A stretch of 64,000 nt of DNA from positions 310,001-374,000 of the forward strand of contig WPDH01000065.1 in NCBI GenBank assembly GCA_019137255.1, in the 5' to 3' direction. Both the position numbers and the translations under genes were made by a program. Positions 60,662-64,000 of this stretch are shown one piece after another (position 1 is the stretch's first letter; the number at the start of each line of letters is the position of its first letter). This DNA comes from Corinectria fuckeliana. Lineage: Eukaryota > Ascomycota > Sordariomycetes > Hypocreales > Nectriaceae. The notes beneath the pieces are model-generated. The model was not told the DNA's origin. It did not search any database and saw only the letters and a program-made list of their open reading frames with translations.

Positions 60662-61244
60662 AGACGGAGACGTCGAGCTGTCAATGGCCAATGGCCAACG
60701 GCCCGGAGAGGAGGGTGGGAGGGTGGGGGGGACTTGGAGGGGTGTGTGAAGAGCCTCCCTCCGTAGGGCCTGCGGCCGTGCCCGTAGTTCTCTGATCCAG
60801 GAAGTAAAACAGAGCGGTAAGGGTAGCGACAGACCGGACCGGGCGCGAGGGAGGGGGCGATCATCAAGAGAAGATGGACGAATGGGATGGGCGTGTTGGT
60901 GTTTGATGGGGAGAAAAGCAAACATGTGACTGCTCGTGGCTGGCTGCGTAGAGAGTCCGCGACCACGACGCTCCCCTGGGATAAGTCCACGACTCCACGA
61001 CTCCTATGGCAGGGCAGCACGCGGGAATCCGCACAAGTGCGGCGGTAGGACGTGGTACAAGATAAGCAGTGTAGCCATGCAAGTTATGCAGTGGCCCGGA
61101 CCTGAGCGATCGAGGGTGAACCGGCGGTGTCAAATTGGGCCTTGCAAGACGTCGATAGCCAAACACACAAGGTCTTCAGCATTACATTCCGCCCACAGGA
61201 GAAGTCGAGATATCCCCAAAGCCGCATCGTCTAGATTCAGCCGC

Positions 61245-61281
61245 AGAACCCAGAGCCCACAACCCAGAACCCAGAACCCAG
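61245..61281. repeat. AACCCAG heptamer repeat
   Basis: Four to five AACCCAG-type units, some degenerate. It resembles telomere-like TTAGGG repeats only loosely (read as CTGGGTT on the other strand), so it is not taken as telomeric. Confidence 0.75.
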
Positions 61282-62484
61282 CGTGCCGCATCGCTGGAAA
61301 CATGTACCGTAATTACTGTAATTGACCCCCTAACCAGAGGGGCTACCAGAAAGCCAAGACCAGCAAGGAGGCCCCGCCAGTGCCCAGATTTGAAAAAGCC
61401 CACTCCCTCCCTTGGAAAGATCAAAGATCGCCGACACACCAGGCAATCTCACCGATGAGCTGGAGTGGGCGACTCCACATCTCCACAAACACACATCGGC
61501 CGGTAATAACACCCTCGTAGACGGCACTTTGTAGCCTTTGCCGTAGTCCCTCTTGAAGTGCACTTCGCGAGATGCAGTCCATGCTATGGTGTGAAGCACA
61601 AGGAGTGCGGTACCGAGTCACAATCGGGGCTTTCGGAGGTCTCGATGGCTCTAGATGTCGGAGCCCGGCGTCACGGCTTCACGGCGACGCAGTGACGACG
61701 CAACGACAACGGCACGGCACGTAACGGCAACGCAATGGTGTATAACAAGTTGCCTAGATGTGGGACCAAGTGCTTCGGGAGTTGATTTGTTGATCATTCT
61801 CGTGCGAGGTGCTGAGTTTCAGAGATGACTGCCGCGGCGCGGGTGCTCGTCCTAGCCAAGGCGGCTTGTTGCTTCTGCTGCAGCACACGCACCCACGTCG
61901 GATACACTCCTAGCCGAGCCAGGCCTGGCCCGGATCTCCGAAATCGACGTAGAAAGGGCAGTCATCGAAGCCGGTGCAGAAAACTGAGGAACATCGAGAG
62001 CGTCGATGGGGGTCCAGAGCCGAGCCAGCCCTCATCAGAGGCAAGGACCATGCCAGTGACTCGTTGCAAGGATACTACTAGTAGTTCGTGATGCACCGAT
62101 GCGAGGCTCCATATGTCAATTAAAATGGGTTACAATGGGCTTCCGCTTGAATGGGATGCTCCTGCAGCCGCCATTGGCTGCGTCGCCATCTCAGCCTCCA
62201 AAGTGCCGCTGACGTCGATTCGCAAGGGACATGGCGGGCTGAAAGGGATGGGAGGTTTCTTAGCGGCGCGTCGACTAAGCATCCATTGAATGCGTCTGTT
62301 GCGGTCTGGGTCTAGATGAATTATCGCCTGATTGTGGAGAGAGAGCCTCGCCCCTAGCCAGGCTAACAGTTCGTGGGGTTGGCGTCGGCCCGGTCGTAAT
62401 GTTTCGTACCTTGGTAGGCAGGGCTGTCTGCCGTGTGGATTCGTCCTCCCGTAGCACCGGGCTGGCTGACTTGTCTTCCTTTTT

Positions 62485-62526
62485 GCACCCTGCACCCTGC
62501 ACCCTGCACCTTGCACCTTGCACCTT
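62485..62526. repeat. 7-bp tandem repeat GCACCYT, six units
   Basis: Three exact GCACCCT units followed by three exact GCACCTT units, so the two variants are grouped rather than mixed. Confidence 0.95.
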
Positions 62527-64000
62527 GGCACTGCAGGTGCACCGACCTTCTCGAGACGTCCGGATCTCGTCATCTGACTGGTCAGCAAGTGCGGTCAGAT
62601 TTGCCAAGGCCGGCATGCCAGACAAGGCAAAAAAGCAAACGCAAGAAGAGGCAAAGAACGCCAGTGCCGTTACACGGTATTACGCCTGGCGTCAAACGTT
62701 TGAGCTAAGAGCAAGTACGAATAGATAAGTATGGAAGCACCTAAGCAGGTACTTGGTAGTCTACTTAGTACTAGTAGTAAGTAGCCTCGGCCGGGTTTCG
62801 CGCTTCCCACGCAATTAGCAACTACTCGACGCTCACATTAAATACTTCGTACCAACCCTGCGAGCAAGCCTGAAATGGGAGTAAGGTCCATCCAGCCCGA
62901 CTCAGCAGTGCAGGCTTTTAGCTCCCGTCGGCAAGTCAGGTCTTGGCGGGTGTTTGCTACAGGGGCACGAAACAAGTGTAGGTGATGCGACCATTGCACT
63001 GCATCTGTGATCTCACAAATCTCATGGATGGATGGATCAAATCTCCCTCGATCCTCACACAACCCACTAAACCACTCTATCCACTCCCAAGAAATGGGCT
63101 AGACTTCCTCCCCTCCCCCCACCCGCTCATCATGCATCCTCGTCCTCCCCCATCCCATCTTGCATGCGGCCTAGTATCTAGGCCAATTTGCCTGCATCCG
63201 CATTTCTTCCATCCAACCTCCATCCTCTACTCTACGCTGTGTTGCCCACCGCCCCTCTCGACGGGACCCTCTCGACCCCCCAGACCTCTCCTCCCTCTCC
63301 TCCCTCTCCGCCTTTTCGGATGCCCTCTCAGATTAACCCTTGCTTCCTTTTCATATCCAAGTGATAGCTCCGACCTTGCTTTTTTACTCACCGGGCCCCG
63401 GCAGTCTACCACGCACACGCCCCCCCCTAGGAGCTGACGCCATTGCCTGTCGACAAATTCGTTTCTCGGCCGAACTCGAATTCCCATTAGTGACGTCGAG
63501 ACCTGCAAACCGAAATCGAAACCCCCCACAGGGAACGTCGTGTGTTGCAGTGTTCTCTGCTGCCACAACTCCAAGGGCTCCATCCTATCACATCCCCCCA
63601 CCCGCCCTACGGAATCAAATAACTTCAACATTCTAGATAGTCGCCGACCTTGTGGTTACATGTCGATTATCACAGCCGTGCCTGTGACACCACGTTCAGG
63701 ACACCCTTCCAATCCACGTCCTCCTCCATCCTCCGTCCTCTGTGCATCGTACATCGTGCAACTCTACGGCTCCTCCCTAGACTACCTCGTAGCCGCCTTG
63801 ACCTCCGGTTCGATTACAGCACATTCTGCATCAAGAGACTCCGTCCACAATAGGATGCATGCTGGTCATTCTATCACCAACACCTCTCCACTCTACAGTC
63901 TAGCCCAGCAGGAGCCCAGCCAGCACCCCAGCACCCAACCATCATCCTCCAGCACATGCGGCTACAGTTGCCACTCCCTTCCTTGATCGACTGCCGGCGG

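Larger units (their letters stand above)
59944..64000. other. gene-poor right end
   Basis: About 4 kb without a supported gene. It holds three short tandem repeats (listed separately). From about 63020 to the right edge the plus strand is strongly pyrimidine-rich with short ATG frames, which is typical of a promoter and long 5' leader. A plus-strand gene probably starts beyond the window. Confidence 0.45.

Noticed and set aside
61245..61281. Telomere-like repeat
   Set aside because: The unit AACCCAG differs from CCCTAA, there are only a few copies, and no subtelomeric features surround it.
1..64000. CRISPR arrays, prokaryotic operons, riboswitches
   Set aside because: The window is eukaryotic (spliced genes). 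No regularly spaced palindromic repeats were seen.

Overview
This window is nuclear DNA of a filamentous ascomycete (Pezizomycotina), most likely a Sordariomycete. The strongest marker is a HEX1 Woronin-body gene, a family found only in Pezizomycotina. Other support comes from many short introns (about 45-75 bp) with GTAAGT-type donors and CTAAC-type branch sites, an annexin C4-type gene, a LaeA-like methyltransferase and a highly reducing polyketide synthase. The species was not determined. All exon models were read by eye from splice signals and reading-frame continuity.

Left part (1-20 kb), mainly housekeeping: the 5' end of an unknown minus-strand gene at the window edge; bleomycin hydrolase (minus); hex1 with an optional repeat-bearing N-terminal extension (minus); RQC2/NEMF of ribosome quality control (plus); and an annexin with a long charged repeat region (minus), convergent with RQC2. 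Long gene-poor stretches separate these genes.

Middle (21-47 kb), accessory in character: three class I methyltransferase genes (an unrecognised one, a LaeA-like one and a secondary-metabolite-type O-methyltransferase), a secreted subtilisin, a nine-exon highly reducing PKS (KS-AT-DH-degenerate MT-ER-KR-ACP, about 2349 aa), and a DHA2-type MFS exporter transcribed away from the PKS. PKS plus exporter is the credible core of a small biosynthetic cluster. The O-methyltransferase about 12 kb from the PKS start may belong to it. No releasing domain and no pathway-specific regulator next to the PKS could be found.

Right part (48-57 kb): four minus-strand genes in a row, namely a SUR7/PalI-type four-helix membrane protein, a small Dabb-domain protein, a LYC1-like N-acetyltransferase, and a transcription factor carrying both C2H2 and Zn2Cys6 fingers. 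Beyond it (56.6-64 kb) the DNA is gene-poor. It holds a decayed kinase pseudogene missing its catalytic core, a pair of diverged direct repeats, a possible small Cys-rich protein, and several tandem repeats.

Points most worth following up: the MT- and possibly ER-defective PKS, the hex1 extension that lacks an in-frame ATG, the kinase relic, a tRNA-like element with an A/G-rich tail near 20.6 kb, and a GC-AG intron in the O-methyltransferase.
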